Counted from the first letter of the stretch, positions 1-6,671 are shown. The stretch: 17,294 nucleotides of DNA from an uncultured Eubacteriales bacterium (GCA_900543085.1 UQQF01000043.1:1-17294), one strand, 5' to 3'. Notes: generated by a model from the sequence alone, not told the origin. Made by a program: numbers and translations.

Positions 1-124
1 GGTGGTTTAATATGCCGGGGAGTGCGTGTTACTCGGCGGTTCGACATAAATACCTTGCAATCCCTAAATCTTTACGAGACTGGGGTGCTGTCATTTCCGC
101 GCGACGGCGCCTTGCGCCGGAGCG
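1..124 (+). repeat. Dispersed intergenic repeat, partial direct copy (left edge)
   Basis: This stretch aligns base for base, without net length change, with 17171-17294 at the other end of the window. The outer parts are near identical: a start of GGTGGTTTAAT, a block TCTTTACGAGACTGGGGTG, and an end GGCGC-CTT-GCGCC hairpin. The middle (about 21-65) is diverged. The copy is cut by the window edge, so the part holding the 12-bp stem seen in the other two copies is missing. No protein-coding function is evident; reading frames across it are short and not preceded by ribosome binding sites. Confidence 0.8.
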
Positions 125-329
125 CTTACGTGGTCAATTAGTTTGGGTGGTCGTCCTCGCGGTAGGACAGTTGCACCCTAATCTGGCATAAATCTTAGGG
201 ATACCAACGTATCTATGTCGAACCGTGAAGATAAAACTCATCCCCGGCACACATACGCACCCAAAGCGGCTTTCCTTTCGGGGTCTGGGGGGCTTTCTTT
301 GGCCAAGACCAAAGAAAGCCTCCCAGGAG
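118..329 (-). repeat. Dispersed intergenic repeat, inverted copy
   Basis: Read on the minus strand this is a second member of the family. It begins at TCCTGGGAGG (about 329) and runs through a perfect 12-bp stem (GGCTTTCTTTGG at 291-302 paired with 309-320, six-base loop). It continues through CCCCAGACCCCGAAAGGAAAGC and GCCGGGGATGAGTTTTATCT, and fades out near 118. The same order occurs on the plus strand at 17104-17294. It meets the partial direct copy tail to tail at an AGCGCT palindrome near 121-126, so 1-329 is a large imperfect inverted repeat. It lies directly downstream of the ylmH-like gene on that gene's strand and may supply its 3' end. Confidence 0.8.
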
Positions 330-330
330 G

Positions 331-363
331 GGGTTCCGCAACCCTCCGGGTTGCTCCACCCGG
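331..363 (-). terminator. Two small hairpins downstream of the ylmH-like gene
   Basis: GGGTT (331-335) pairs with AACCC (340-344) and CCGGG (346-350) pairs with CCCGG (359-363). Both lie between the stop of the S4 protein gene at 407 and the 12-bp stem of the neighbouring repeat. Neither is followed by a T-tract on the minus strand, so termination is only inferred; they could instead act as 3' stabilising structures. Confidence 0.3.
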
Positions 364-406
364 GGGCGTGGCCGCCTCCCCGCACCCGCCCGAGCGCGGT
401 CGCTCA

Positions 407-1144
407 TCAATACACCCTGACTATGGCTTTGACTCGCCCCTTGCGGGTCTCCCCGGCGGCGTCTACGAAGACGAAGCGCCCGTGCCCGCGCACGGAGATG
501 GTGTCGCCGGGCTTGGCGGGGAGGCCGCCGGAACGGGGCGGGAGGGAGTTTACCAGCACCAGCTCGCGCTCGAAAAGCCGCTGCGCGTCGGAGCGCGAGA
601 GTTTGTACACGGCGGCGCAGAGAGCGTCCAGGCGCGTGGACTGCACGGTGACCGTGCGCTCGCCCGGCTCCTCTGCGGGCGAGACCAGCGCGGCGTCGCA
701 CACGGCCGCGCGCACGCTTGTGCGGCGCACCTCGCTCAGCTCGCCGGTGATGTACGGCGCGATGCTGTCCAGGCAGAACAGGTACGCGCGCTTGCCGTTA
801 ATTACAATGTCGCCCATCGTCTCGCGACGGATGCCGAGCGCCATGAGCGCGCCGAGATAGTCGCGGTGCGTGAGCGTCTCGGCGAACTTCTCGTTGGCGG
901 GGCGTATCTCAAGGCAGACTACGTGGCTCGACCACTCGCAGTCCTCCCAGGGCAGGAACACGGCGCAGCGGCGCTCGGCCTGTGGATAGCCGCCGTCAAA
1001 CACGTAAGGCTCCAGCCGCAGGCGCGTCAGCTCAAGCTGCTCGGCGGGGGTCAGAAACTCGCTCGCGACGCTCTCAGAGCGTTTTTCAGCGCGTCTCGCA
1101 AGCTCGGCGAGGCACTTTTTTGTCAGTTCCAATTCATTTTCCAT
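407..1144 (-). CDS. ylmH: YlmH-family RNA-binding S4-domain protein
   Basis: The product is a 245-residue protein of the YlmH family, which in B. subtilis sits in the ylm cluster near cell-division genes and has been tied to ribosome-associated RNA binding. An N-terminal region carries the family hallmark HRDYLGALMALGIRRETMGD, about residues 95-115. It is followed by INGKRAYLFC and a C-terminal S4 domain (about 170-235) that starts at TRLDALCAAVYKLSRSDA and ends with KPGDTISVRGHGRF. Length and domain order match the family. The ATG at 1144 has no Shine-Dalgarno sequence, and a strong promoter places the predicted transcript start almost on the ATG. Unlike the usual ylm/div context, this copy is alone, divergent from a symporter gene. 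The function assignment rests on motif recognition; the family assignment is firm, the cellular role less so. Confidence 0.9.
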   Translation of the reverse strand: MENELELTKKCLAELARRAEKRSESVASEFLTPAEQLELTRLRLEPYVFDGGYPQAERRCAVFLPWEDCEWSSHVVCLEIRPANEKFAETLTHRDYLGALMALGIRRETMGDIVINGKRAYLFCLDSIAPYITGELSEVRRTSVRAAVCDAALVSPAEEPGERTVTVQSTRLDALCAAVYKLSRSDAQRLFERELVLVNSLPPRSGGLPAKPGDTISVRGHGRFVFVDAAGETRKGRVKAIVRVY

Positions 1145-1150
1145 GTCATC

Positions 1151-1179
1151 AGTATAAGTCTTTGGGATTCAGCCGTCAA
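1151..1179 (-). promoter_or_regulatory. Sigma-A type promoter of the ylmH-like gene
   Basis: On the minus strand TTGACG (1179-1174) is separated by exactly 17 bases from TATACT (1156-1151). This is five of six and five of six against the vegetative consensus with ideal spacing. The predicted start, about seven bases past the -10 box, falls at 1144-1143, on the ATG itself, which implies a leaderless or nearly leaderless message. Confidence 0.65.
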
Positions 1180-1223
1180 TATCCGGCGGCAGAGCACATA
1201 TACTCGCACGAGGGGGTGAGCGC

Positions 1224-2594
1224 GTGGAAATTCTCGGCCGCGTCAGCGCGATGGTGTGGGGATGGCCGACGCTGGTGATTTTCTCCGCCGTCGGCGTGTA
1301 CCTCACTTATATGAGCGGCGCCGTGCAGCTGCGGCACTTCGGCGCGTGCATAGGCGGGACGGTGCGGCGTTTCGCGCGCTCAGGCGGCAGGGGAGGGATG
1401 TCGCCGTTCCAGGCGCTGGCCACGGCGCTGGGAGGCACGGTGGGCACCGGCAACATAGCGGGCGTGACCCTGGCCATGGCGCTCGGCGGCTCCGGCGTGA
1501 TATTCTGGATGTGGGTCGCTGCCTTCCTGGGTATGGCCACCAAGTACGCGGAAGTCCTGCTGGCCGTCAAGTACCGCGAGCGCAACGCGCGCGGCGAGCG
1601 CGTGGGCGGAGCCATGTACTGCATCAAAAACGGCCTCGGCCGCGCGTGGCGGACGCTGGCGTATGTGTTTGCCATGGCCGGTGCGCTGGCGGCCTTCGGC
1701 ATGGGCAGCGCCGTCCAGTCCGGCGAGATACGCTCCGCGCTCGGTACGCTGTGCTCGGCTCTGGGCGTGCGCGTCGGCGAGGGCTTTGCGCTTGCGGTCG
1801 GGCTGACGGTGGGACTGCTCGCCGCCGCCGTGCTGCTGGGCGGGCTGAAGCGGCTCGGGAACGTCACGGGTCTGCTGGTGCCGTTCATGAGCGTCGTATA
1901 TATTGGCGCGTGCGCCGCCGTGCTCGCCGTGAGGGCGGAGCGCATATTGCCCTGCCTGGGCGAGATCGTGTCCGGGGCGTTCGAGCCGGGAGCCGCCCTG
2001 GGCGCGTGCGTGGGCTGGGGCTTCAGGCGCGGCGTGTTTTCCAACGAGGCGGGGATGGGCTCCTCGCCTATGGCTCACGCCGCCACGACCGAGCGGGAAT
2101 GTGTGCGCCAGGCGATGTCCGGCGTGTTCGAGGTCTTTGCCGACACCGTGGTGATATGCACCGTCACGGCGCTGACGCTCATGGCCGGCGGCGTAATGGA
2201 CGCGGGAGAGCCGACCACGGCGCGCAACGCCGCCTCGCTCGCCGTGGTGTTCGGCGAGCGAGGCGGGGCGGCGATCATCGCCGGGTGCATAACCCTGTTC
2301 GCCTTTTCCTCGCTGCTCAGCTGGGGCTTCTACGGCGCGCGCTGCTGCGAGTTCCTGCTCGGTGAGCGTTCGCTCACGCCGTACAGGCTGCTGTTCTGCG
2401 CGGCCGCCGTCGCAGGCGCGGTGGCGAATCTCGACGGCGTGTGGCTGCTCGCGGACATACTGAACGCCGCCATGGCCATACCCAACCTCATCTCCGTGCT
2501 TGCGCTGAGCGGCGTAGTCCGCAGCGAGACCGCGAGGTATTTCACGGGTGAAAATGCCCGGCGGCGGGTCAGCTCTGCTCCACGGTGCTTATGA
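1224..2594 (+). CDS. Sodium:alanine/glycine symporter (AGCS family)
   Basis: This 456-residue integral membrane protein has the AGCS family hallmarks. They are GMSPFQALATALGGTVGTGNIAGV (about residues 58-81), the IFWMWVAAFLGMATKYAEVLLAVKYRE block, GGAMYCIKNGLG, the FSNEAGMGSSPMAHAA motif (about 272-288), and a late LLSWGFYGARCCEFL segment. Members import small neutral amino acids such as alanine or glycine with Na+ across the cytoplasmic membrane. Roughly ten to eleven hydrophobic segments are visible. The start is GTG at 1224 with AGGGGGTGAG at 1211-1220 as ribosome binding site. The gene is single, divergent from ylmH (79 bp gap), and its last 26 bp overlap the end of the convergent VanZ-RDD gene. 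The final dozen residues (ENARRRVSSAPRCL) are probably an unconserved tail created by that overlap. Substrate specificity cannot be read from sequence. Confidence 0.93.
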   Translation: MEILGRVSAMVWGWPTLVIFSAVGVYLTYMSGAVQLRHFGACIGGTVRRFARSGGRGGMSPFQALATALGGTVGTGNIAGVTLAMALGGSGVIFWMWVAAFLGMATKYAEVLLAVKYRERNARGERVGGAMYCIKNGLGRAWRTLAYVFAMAGALAAFGMGSAVQSGEIRSALGTLCSALGVRVGEGFALAVGLTVGLLAAAVLLGGLKRLGNVTGLLVPFMSVVYIGACAAVLAVRAERILPCLGEIVSGAFEPGAALGACVGWGFRRGVFSNEAGMGSSPMAHAATTERECVRQAMSGVFEVFADTVVICTVTALTLMAGGVMDAGEPTTARNAASLAVVFGERGGAAIIAGCITLFAFSSLLSWGFYGARCCEFLLGERSLTPYRLLFCAAAVAGAVANLDGVWLLADILNAAMAIPNLISVLALSGVVRSETARYFTGENARRRVSSAPRCL

Positions 2595-3693
2595 GCTTGG
2601 TTTTCGACCAGCGCTCATAGAAAAGCTGCCTGCGCATGGCCATACGCGCCGCTTCGAACAGCAGCAAGAACAGGTACCCTCCGTCCACGATGCCGTAGGC
2701 GAGAACGGCGGCCGGCTCACCCAGCAGGCCGCGGCCGGCGAGGAAGGAGATAGACCAGTTCAGCACGACCGGCGCTGCGACCAGAAGCACGAACAAAAGC
2801 GTGTACCTCAGCGCGTATTGATACCAGTGCGCCCTGCCTCCGCCGGAGGAGACTATGCGCAGCTTGGTCAGGCGGTGGCCGATGGTCTGTCCGCGCAGTA
2901 CGATGGGGCAGAGAGCAAAATACGCCAGCCATATCAGCGCATAGACCCAAACGGACATTGTGCCGAAATTGGCCGTCCATATCAGGAAGACCACGATGAA
3001 CAGTACTGCGTAAGCTATCTCATCGTAGATGAAGGCTACGATGCGCCGCAGCAGCGAGACGCGCCGGCCGCGCACGAAGCTCTCTCTGTCCAGCTCCTCG
3101 CGCGAGGGGAGAAAGCGCATGGCGATGCGCGCGAGGACGAAGCCTATCATACTGCCGCAGGTGTTGACGATGAGGTCGTCGACGTCAAAGAGGCGGTAGC
3201 TGCCGCTGTAGATGAAGTAAAGCCCGCTCAGCTGCGTCAGCTCGAAGAACAGAGACAGCAGGAGGGAGTACACCAGCGTGCGCTTCCAGCCGCAGCGGAA
3301 GTAATAGCGCAGGTACATGCCAAAGGGCATGGTCAAAAAGAGGTTGAAAAGCGTGGTGAGAAAGGCATTGCTGTTAAAGACCGTCAGCCAGGTGCGCGGC
3401 TGCGACAGCACTGCGTCCGACTCGCGCGCGATGTCGCCCAGGAAAGTGAACGGCACAAGCTGCGCCTGGTGCCCGCTCAGGTTGGCCGCCGCTTCGCCCG
3501 TGGGCAGGGGCAGTATGACCAGGCAGTACGCACAGAGCATGTACAGTATGAACGAGTAGACTATCAGTATCCTGAGACTGAGCACCGAGCCGTATTTGTG
3601 GTAGTTCCAGGCGATGTACGGAATGGTGAACAGCACGGCGAGTATGGGGAACAGTATCGCCGCCTGCTCCAGCGCCTCTATGTATCCGCCCAT
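2569..3693 (-). CDS. VanZ-like / RDD two-domain membrane protein
   Basis: A 374-residue polytopic membrane protein. The N-terminal half (about residues 30-195) is VanZ-like, with the elements YMLCAYCLVILPLP, QLVPFTF, FNLFLTMPFGMYLRYYF, the FFELTQLSGLYF segment, the YRLFDVDDLIVN motif and a following Gly-rich helix. The C-terminal half (about 210-340) is an RDD domain: RRIVAFIYDEIAYAV opens it, and RGQTIGHRLTKLRIV is the typical loop after the second helix pair. VanZ-like proteins are linked to glycopeptide or envelope-stress tolerance. RDD proteins are poorly defined, some being associated with transport. I start it at ATG 3693 because GAGAGGGGG lies at 3707-3699, five bases upstream; an upstream ATG ten codons earlier lacks such a site. 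The gene is convergent with the AGCS gene and overlaps its end by 26 bp. The precise role is unknown. Confidence 0.85.
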   Translation of the reverse strand: MGGYIEALEQAAILFPILAVLFTIPYIAWNYHKYGSVLSLRILIVYSFILYMLCAYCLVILPLPTGEAAANLSGHQAQLVPFTFLGDIARESDAVLSQPRTWLTVFNSNAFLTTLFNLFLTMPFGMYLRYYFRCGWKRTLVYSLLLSLFFELTQLSGLYFIYSGSYRLFDVDDLIVNTCGSMIGFVLARIAMRFLPSREELDRESFVRGRRVSLLRRIVAFIYDEIAYAVLFIVVFLIWTANFGTMSVWVYALIWLAYFALCPIVLRGQTIGHRLTKLRIVSSGGGRAHWYQYALRYTLLFVLLVAAPVVLNWSISFLAGRGLLGEPAAVLAYGIVDGGYLFLLLFEAARMAMRRQLFYERWSKTKLISTVEQS

Positions 3694-3724
3694 AAAATCC
3701 CCCTCTCTGCATGTGGCGCACAAT

Positions 3725-3752
3725 AGGATATCAGGAATTCTTCAAATTGCAA
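3725..3752 (-). promoter_or_regulatory. Probable promoter of the VanZ-RDD gene
   Basis: On the minus strand TTGCAA (3752-3747) is followed after 16 bases by TATCCT (3730-3725). A TG dinucleotide one base before the -10 box makes it an extended -10 element. It sits about 30 bases upstream of the chosen ATG. Confidence 0.4.
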
Positions 3753-3784
3753 GCAACTACTGTAAACATTTCGCGCGCCCCGGA

Positions 3785-3816
3785 CAAGAAAAAGCCGCCC
3801 CATCCGGGGCGGCTTT
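3785..3816 (-). terminator. Intrinsic terminator of the SASP gene
   Basis: An 11-bp perfect stem (AAAGCCGCCCC at 3816-3806 with 3801-3791, loop GGAT) is followed on the minus strand by TTCTTG and is itself closed by a TTT. It lies 13 bases past the SASP stop codon. Confidence 0.85.
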
Positions 3817-3829
3817 CCTGTTCAGGGAG

Positions 3830-4030
3830 TTACTTCATCCCGTTCTCGTAGGCCTCGATCATCTTCTTGACCATCTGGCCGCCGATGGAGCCGGCCTGGC
3901 GGCTGGTGAGGTCGCCGTTGTAGCCCTGCTTGAGGTTGACGCCGACTTCGCCGGCGGCTTCCATCTTGAAGCGGTTCATCGCGTCACGGGCGTTCGGGTT
4001 TACCAGGCTGTTGCTGGACTTGCTGGACAT
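3830..4030 (-). CDS. Alpha/beta-type small acid-soluble spore protein
   Basis: A 66-residue protein of the alpha/beta SASP family, which coats DNA in the dormant spore core and is degraded at germination by the GPR protease. The two signature regions are visible. MNRFKMEAAGEVGVNLKQ holds the GPR cleavage region (acidic residue followed by Ala, about residue 24). TSRQAGSIGGQMVKKMIEAYE corresponds to the second conserved block. The Asn/Ser-rich N-terminus and total length are typical. The ATG at 4030 follows AAGGAG at 4046-4041 with good spacing. The gene is monocistronic with its own terminator. It identifies the host as a spore former or a close relative of one. Family assignment is secure; which paralogue cannot be said. 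Confidence 0.95.
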   Translation of the reverse strand: MSSKSSNSLVNPNARDAMNRFKMEAAGEVGVNLKQGYNGDLTSRQAGSIGGQMVKKMIEAYENGMK

Positions 4031-4097
4031 TTTGTCGCATCTCCTTTACAATCGTCTTTGGGATTTGTCCCGCAAGTAGTTTGACCTGAGCTTGATT

Positions 4098-4104
4098 TAA
4101 TATG
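4098..4104 (-). promoter_or_regulatory. Possible forespore (sigma-G type) -10 element of the SASP gene
   Basis: CATATTA on the minus strand fits the -10 form expected for sigma-G/F promoters, which drive SASP genes in Bacillus and Clostridium. It is about 70 bases upstream of the start codon. I cannot find a convincing -35 element at 17-18 bases, so this rests mainly on the gene's known regulation. Confidence 0.35.
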
Positions 4105-4239
4105 CGACAGCTCAAAATGAAGTTTTTGGATAAGCGGCGCGAGGCTCTGGCACGGGACAAATATCATGCCGGTGACGTTTGAAGCTGTGAAAATTTGCGA
4201 ATGTGTCATATTTAGGGACGGTCATGGCCAATTGTCCAT

Positions 4240-4267
4240 TTCACATGGCGGCGGAAAGCTGTATTCT
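4240..4267 (+). promoter_or_regulatory. Probable promoter of the gene at 4342
   Basis: TTCACA (4240-4245) and TATTCT (4262-4267) are separated by 16 bases. The implied start near 4274 gives a 68-base leader that contains the hairpin and T-tract described separately. Confidence 0.4.
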
Positions 4268-4292
4268 TAGCTCAAACAGAAAGCGGACAGCC

Positions 4293-4331
4293 GCCCGGAG
4301 ACGCCGGGGTCACGGGCTTTTTTTCAGGAGG
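4293..4331 (+). promoter_or_regulatory. Terminator-like leader hairpin next to the ribosome binding site
   Basis: GCCCG (4293-4297) can pair with CGGGC (4313-4317), directly followed by seven T (4318-4324), then CAGGAGG. An alternative stem CCCGG (4294-4298) with CCGGG (4304-4308) uses the same 5' arm, so the two cannot form together. The arrangement resembles a transcription attenuator. The terminator stem is only five base pairs, so it may be weak or accidental. Confidence 0.3.
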
Positions 4332-4341
4332 AATGTGTTAC

Positions 4342-5355
4342 ATGAAGACAGACTGGACTCGGTCGCTCATTGAGGCGAGCGTAAGATACGCGCTGAATAA
4401 GTGCGGGGAATCACCGGAGAGGGAGTCGCGTAATCTGGTGGATTTGGGACTGCAGTTTTCAAGCGGCGAGCTTCAAAAGCACATATTGGGCGTCGTGCAG
4501 TCGATGCTCCAAGACCCTGACTGCGCCTATTATGAGATGGTCAGGGACGCGCTGGCCAATACCAGCCATGACAGGCTGCTCACGTTTGGCGTTAATTTGG
4601 GGTATGAGGGATGCAGCAAGGGGGCGGAGGTCATCCGCAAGACCGAGGCCGAGGGCGGATTCAACATCCCCTGGGCGATGGCGATAGAGCTGAGTGCCGA
4701 GGAGCTGGATAAGCGGCTCGCGACCTATGAAAGCCTGCTGCTCCAGGGCGCGTCGATGGGGATACGCACGTATCTTCTGTTCTCAAAAGGCGATATGAGC
4801 CCGTTTATACCGGTCGTAAAAGCTCAGGAAAAGAGCGCGTTTGTACTGTCCCTCTGGCCGGCGCAGGTGACGCGGAGGTTCATAGCGTCGCTGGAGAACG
4901 TGCCGAACGTCATGGTTGCGGTCAGGCACGAGGACGGAGCCGGCGAGGCCTGCGCCCTGCTGAGAGAGGCCAAGATCCCGTATGCTGTGCTGATGGAATA
5001 CTCCGACGGCGACAGGCAGAGGATAGTGAGCGGACAGTGGATCGAGTCGCTGCTGCCCATGCATCCGATCCTTGCGCTGCTCATACCTTCGCGCACGTGC
5101 TCCGAGGACACGCAGAGCAGCGTGTACGAATATGTGCAGTCTGTGCGCCAGGCTCAGCGCTATCCGGTGGTGCCGATGGAACTGAAGCGGGACATCATGC
5201 GTATAGATCACTACATCTCCGGCGACACCTGCTTCGTGGCGTTTGACTCGCAGGGACAGCTCAACACTGACGCCGGCGTGTTTGAAGGGGAGGAGTACAA
5301 CGTGTTCAGCCGCGAGCTGAGAGACATACTGCGGCTTGCCCTGCGAAAAAACTGA
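4342..5355 (+). CDS. Unknown protein, possible cysteine-less radical-SAM-like barrel
   Basis: A soluble protein of 337 residues that I do not recognise by name. The N-terminal ~90 residues look helical. From about residue 106 (FNIPWAMAIELSAEELDKRL) the order of short hydrophobic strands and helices suggests an alpha/beta barrel. The C-terminal stretch DTCFVAFDSQGQLNTDAGVFEGEEYNVF resembles the end of radical-SAM proteins, where a Cys-containing 'dsqG.l..C' segment is usual. The CxxxCxxC cluster motif is absent: the place where it would sit reads IPWAMAIELS. So if related, it has lost the iron-sulfur cluster. I choose ATG 4342 because the AGGAGG at 4326-4331 is one base from the earlier ATG 4333, too close for initiation, and ten from 4342. 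It is a single gene with its own promoter and terminator. The homology is inference. Confidence 0.75.
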   Translation: MKTDWTRSLIEASVRYALNKCGESPERESRNLVDLGLQFSSGELQKHILGVVQSMLQDPDCAYYEMVRDALANTSHDRLLTFGVNLGYEGCSKGAEVIRKTEAEGGFNIPWAMAIELSAEELDKRLATYESLLLQGASMGIRTYLLFSKGDMSPFIPVVKAQEKSAFVLSLWPAQVTRRFIASLENVPNVMVAVRHEDGAGEACALLREAKIPYAVLMEYSDGDRQRIVSGQWIESLLPMHPILALLIPSRTCSEDTQSSVYEYVQSVRQAQRYPVVPMELKRDIMRIDHYISGDTCFVAFDSQGQLNTDAGVFEGEEYNVFSRELRDILRLALRKN

Positions 5356-5370
5356 GTATAGCCGAAAAAC

Positions 5371-5400
5371 AAAAGGTTCGCATCACGCGAACCTTTTTTG
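5371..5400. terminator. Bidirectional intrinsic terminator
   Basis: An 11-bp stem (5371-5381 with 5387-5397, loop ATCAC) begins with AAAA and ends with six T. It therefore works on both strands: for the gene ending at 5355 and for the convergent TetR gene ending at 5405, where the minus-strand copy is followed by TTTGTTTTT. Confidence 0.9.
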
Positions 5401-5404
5401 TATG

Positions 5405-5971
5405 TTATTCGTTTTTTGAGGCTATTTTATGCACTATCCGCTCGGACACTCCTATCAGGCAGCGGTTGAGCCGGTTGACGAACTCCTCGGCAGGTATGCA
5501 GTCCTTCTGCAATATCCACCTGCGTATGGCGCAGACAAACGCGTCGGTGTAGAAGACTGTGTAGAAATCCAGTGCCTCGTCGTCGCCGAATATTTTTTCC
5601 ATGTCCTGTGAAAGTATGACCGTCAGCAGATCCCGGAAATAATCGGTAAACGAGTTCTGCCCCTCGACCACAAAAACACGCCGGTAAAAGTCACGGTTCT
5701 CGTAAAAGTAGGCGCACATGTCGTCGAGCAGCGTGCGCTTGACCTCGCCGTATCCGCGCTGCTTCGCTACGGCTATGAACTCGGTGGCATATATCCAGTT
5801 GACCAGGTCATATTTGTCCTTGAAATGGTAGTAGAAGCTCTTGCGGTTCATCTGACATTTGCTGCAGATTTCCCGCACGCTTATCTGTGAGAACGGCTCG
5901 GCCTTCAGCAGCTCCTTGAGAGCTTCGGCCAGAGCCCTTTTTGTTATATTTGAGTCGGCCAAGGGATACAT
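5405..5971 (-). CDS. TetR/AcrR-family transcriptional regulator (DhaS-like, Firmicutes type)
   Basis: A 188-residue regulator. Residues about 8-55 form a TetR helix-turn-helix: KRALAEALKELLKAEPFSQ, then ISVREICSKCQMNRKSFYYHFKDKYDLVNWIY. The latter wording is typical of the group that includes DhaS. The C-terminal ~120 residues match the Firmicutes-type TetR ligand/dimer domain (YENRDFYRRVF, the SFTDYFRDLL segment, FYTDAFVCAIRRWI). Such proteins act as repressors or coactivators of nearby or distant genes; no target is evident because no gene is divergent at its promoter. The ATG at 5971 lies only one base after AGAGAGG. A TTG nine bases downstream (codon 4) is ten bases from that site, so the true start may be codon 4. 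A strong promoter precedes it and it shares a terminator with its convergent neighbour. Confidence 0.92.
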   Translation of the reverse strand: MYPLADSNITKRALAEALKELLKAEPFSQISVREICSKCQMNRKSFYYHFKDKYDLVNWIYATEFIAVAKQRGYGEVKRTLLDDMCAYFYENRDFYRRVFVVEGQNSFTDYFRDLLTVILSQDMEKIFGDDEALDFYTVFYTDAFVCAIRRWILQKDCIPAEEFVNRLNRCLIGVSERIVHKIASKNE

Positions 5972-6001
5972 TCCTCTCTGTAAAACCCGGGATTTTTGAG
6001 G

Positions 6002-6030
6002 ATTATAGCACAGTGCAGGGCGGTGTTCAA
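6002..6030 (-). promoter_or_regulatory. Promoter of the TetR-family gene
   Basis: TTGAAC (6030-6025) and a perfect TATAAT (6007-6002) on the minus strand with exactly 17 bases between them, about 30 bases upstream of the ATG. No clear operator palindrome overlaps it. Confidence 0.7.
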
Positions 6031-6170
6031 TGTCCTTTTTGTGAATTTATGTACAATTGAGGCGGTTAATATGGCCGAAAACACGTAAATGTAACAGATG
6101 ACCGTATTTCAACTCGATTTTGACATGCCGGATCGGCTCCCGATAACGAATGTACGCTGGGATATTCTCG

Positions 6171-6208
6171 GAAAAAACATGGCCAAAGCCGTACCGCTTT
6201 GGCCATGT
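6171..6208 (-). terminator. Intrinsic terminator of the hypothetical gene at 6232
   Basis: A 13-bp perfect stem (6208-6196 with 6189-6177, loop GGTACG) is followed on the minus strand by six to seven T. It lies 24 bases after the stop codon. Confidence 0.9.
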
Positions 6209-6231
6209 GAAGGACTGCTGCCGGGGCTGAA

Positions 6232-6612
6232 TCAAAACTCAAATTCGACGCCGCCGCCTGAGGCGTGGCGAAGCACCGCCTCCCACAGCTCGTCGCCCAG
6301 CTCGCACCGGAAGAAGTCCTGCGTGTCCTCCGACATGCGCGAGGGATAAAGCACGGCGGTGCTGCCGACCTGAGCTATGAGGGTACATTCACGCTCTGCG
6401 CGGGCTGCGGCCTTCTCCAGGGTCAGACCGACCGTGGAGTCATATTCATACAGCGGAGCGTCCGGGAATCCGTACCTGGCCTCCTCAAGAAAGCTGTCGG
6501 CGTCAAGCGCGGCCATTTCGGGACACGGAATATAGTTCACGCACTCTCCGTCCTCGAAAACTATGGCGACCATTTCATTGCCGGCGTCTTCGTACATTTT
6601 TGCAGTTGTCAT
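6232..6612 (-). CDS. Hypothetical small acidic protein
   Basis: A 126-residue soluble protein I cannot assign to a family. It opens with MTTAKMYEDAGNEMVAIVFEDGECVNYI, has a central helical stretch rich in Ala and Glu (TLEKAAARAERECTLIAQVG), and ends with ELWEAVLRHASGGGVEFEF. It is acidic overall and lacks a signal peptide or membrane segment. I start it at ATG 6612 because an AAGGGGGGG block (6628-6620) lies seven bases upstream. An ORF extension to 6720 would run through the promoter. It stands alone with a clear promoter and a strong terminator, so it is expressed from its own unit. The reading frame is supported by these signals and by codon bias like that of its neighbours, not by recognised homology. 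Confidence 0.75.
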   Translation of the reverse strand: MTTAKMYEDAGNEMVAIVFEDGECVNYIPCPEMAALDADSFLEEARYGFPDAPLYEYDSTVGLTLEKAAARAERECTLIAQVGSTAVLYPSRMSEDTQDFFRCELGDELWEAVLRHASGGGVEFEF

Positions 6613-6642
6613 GGCGGCTCCCCCCCTTGTCATGGTGCCTAT

Positions 6643-6671
6643 ATTATAACCTGCCGCCGTGCGGCAGTAAA
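6643..6671 (-). promoter_or_regulatory. Promoter of the hypothetical gene at 6232-6612
   Basis: TTTACT (6671-6666) and perfect TATAAT (6648-6643) on the minus strand, 17 bases apart, about 30 bases before the chosen start. Its position rules out the longer ORF start upstream. Confidence 0.65.

Larger units (their letters stand above)
4031..4341. other. Divergent intergenic region, SASP / radical-SAM-like gene
   Basis: This 311-base gap holds the SASP ribosome binding site and possible -10 on the minus strand, and the promoter and leader of the plus-strand gene at its right end. Between 4105 and 4235 I see only a 21-codon ATG frame (starting near 4117) without a ribosome binding site, and no repeat or RNA gene. 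Confidence 0.6.

Noticed and set aside
213..385. Small proteins encoded in the end repeats
   Set aside because: Frames occur on both strands of the repeat, lack ribosome binding sites and are disrupted differently among copies.
4225..4341. Leader peptide starting at ATG 4225
   Set aside because: No ribosome binding site, and the frame simply continues past the real start of the gene at 4342.
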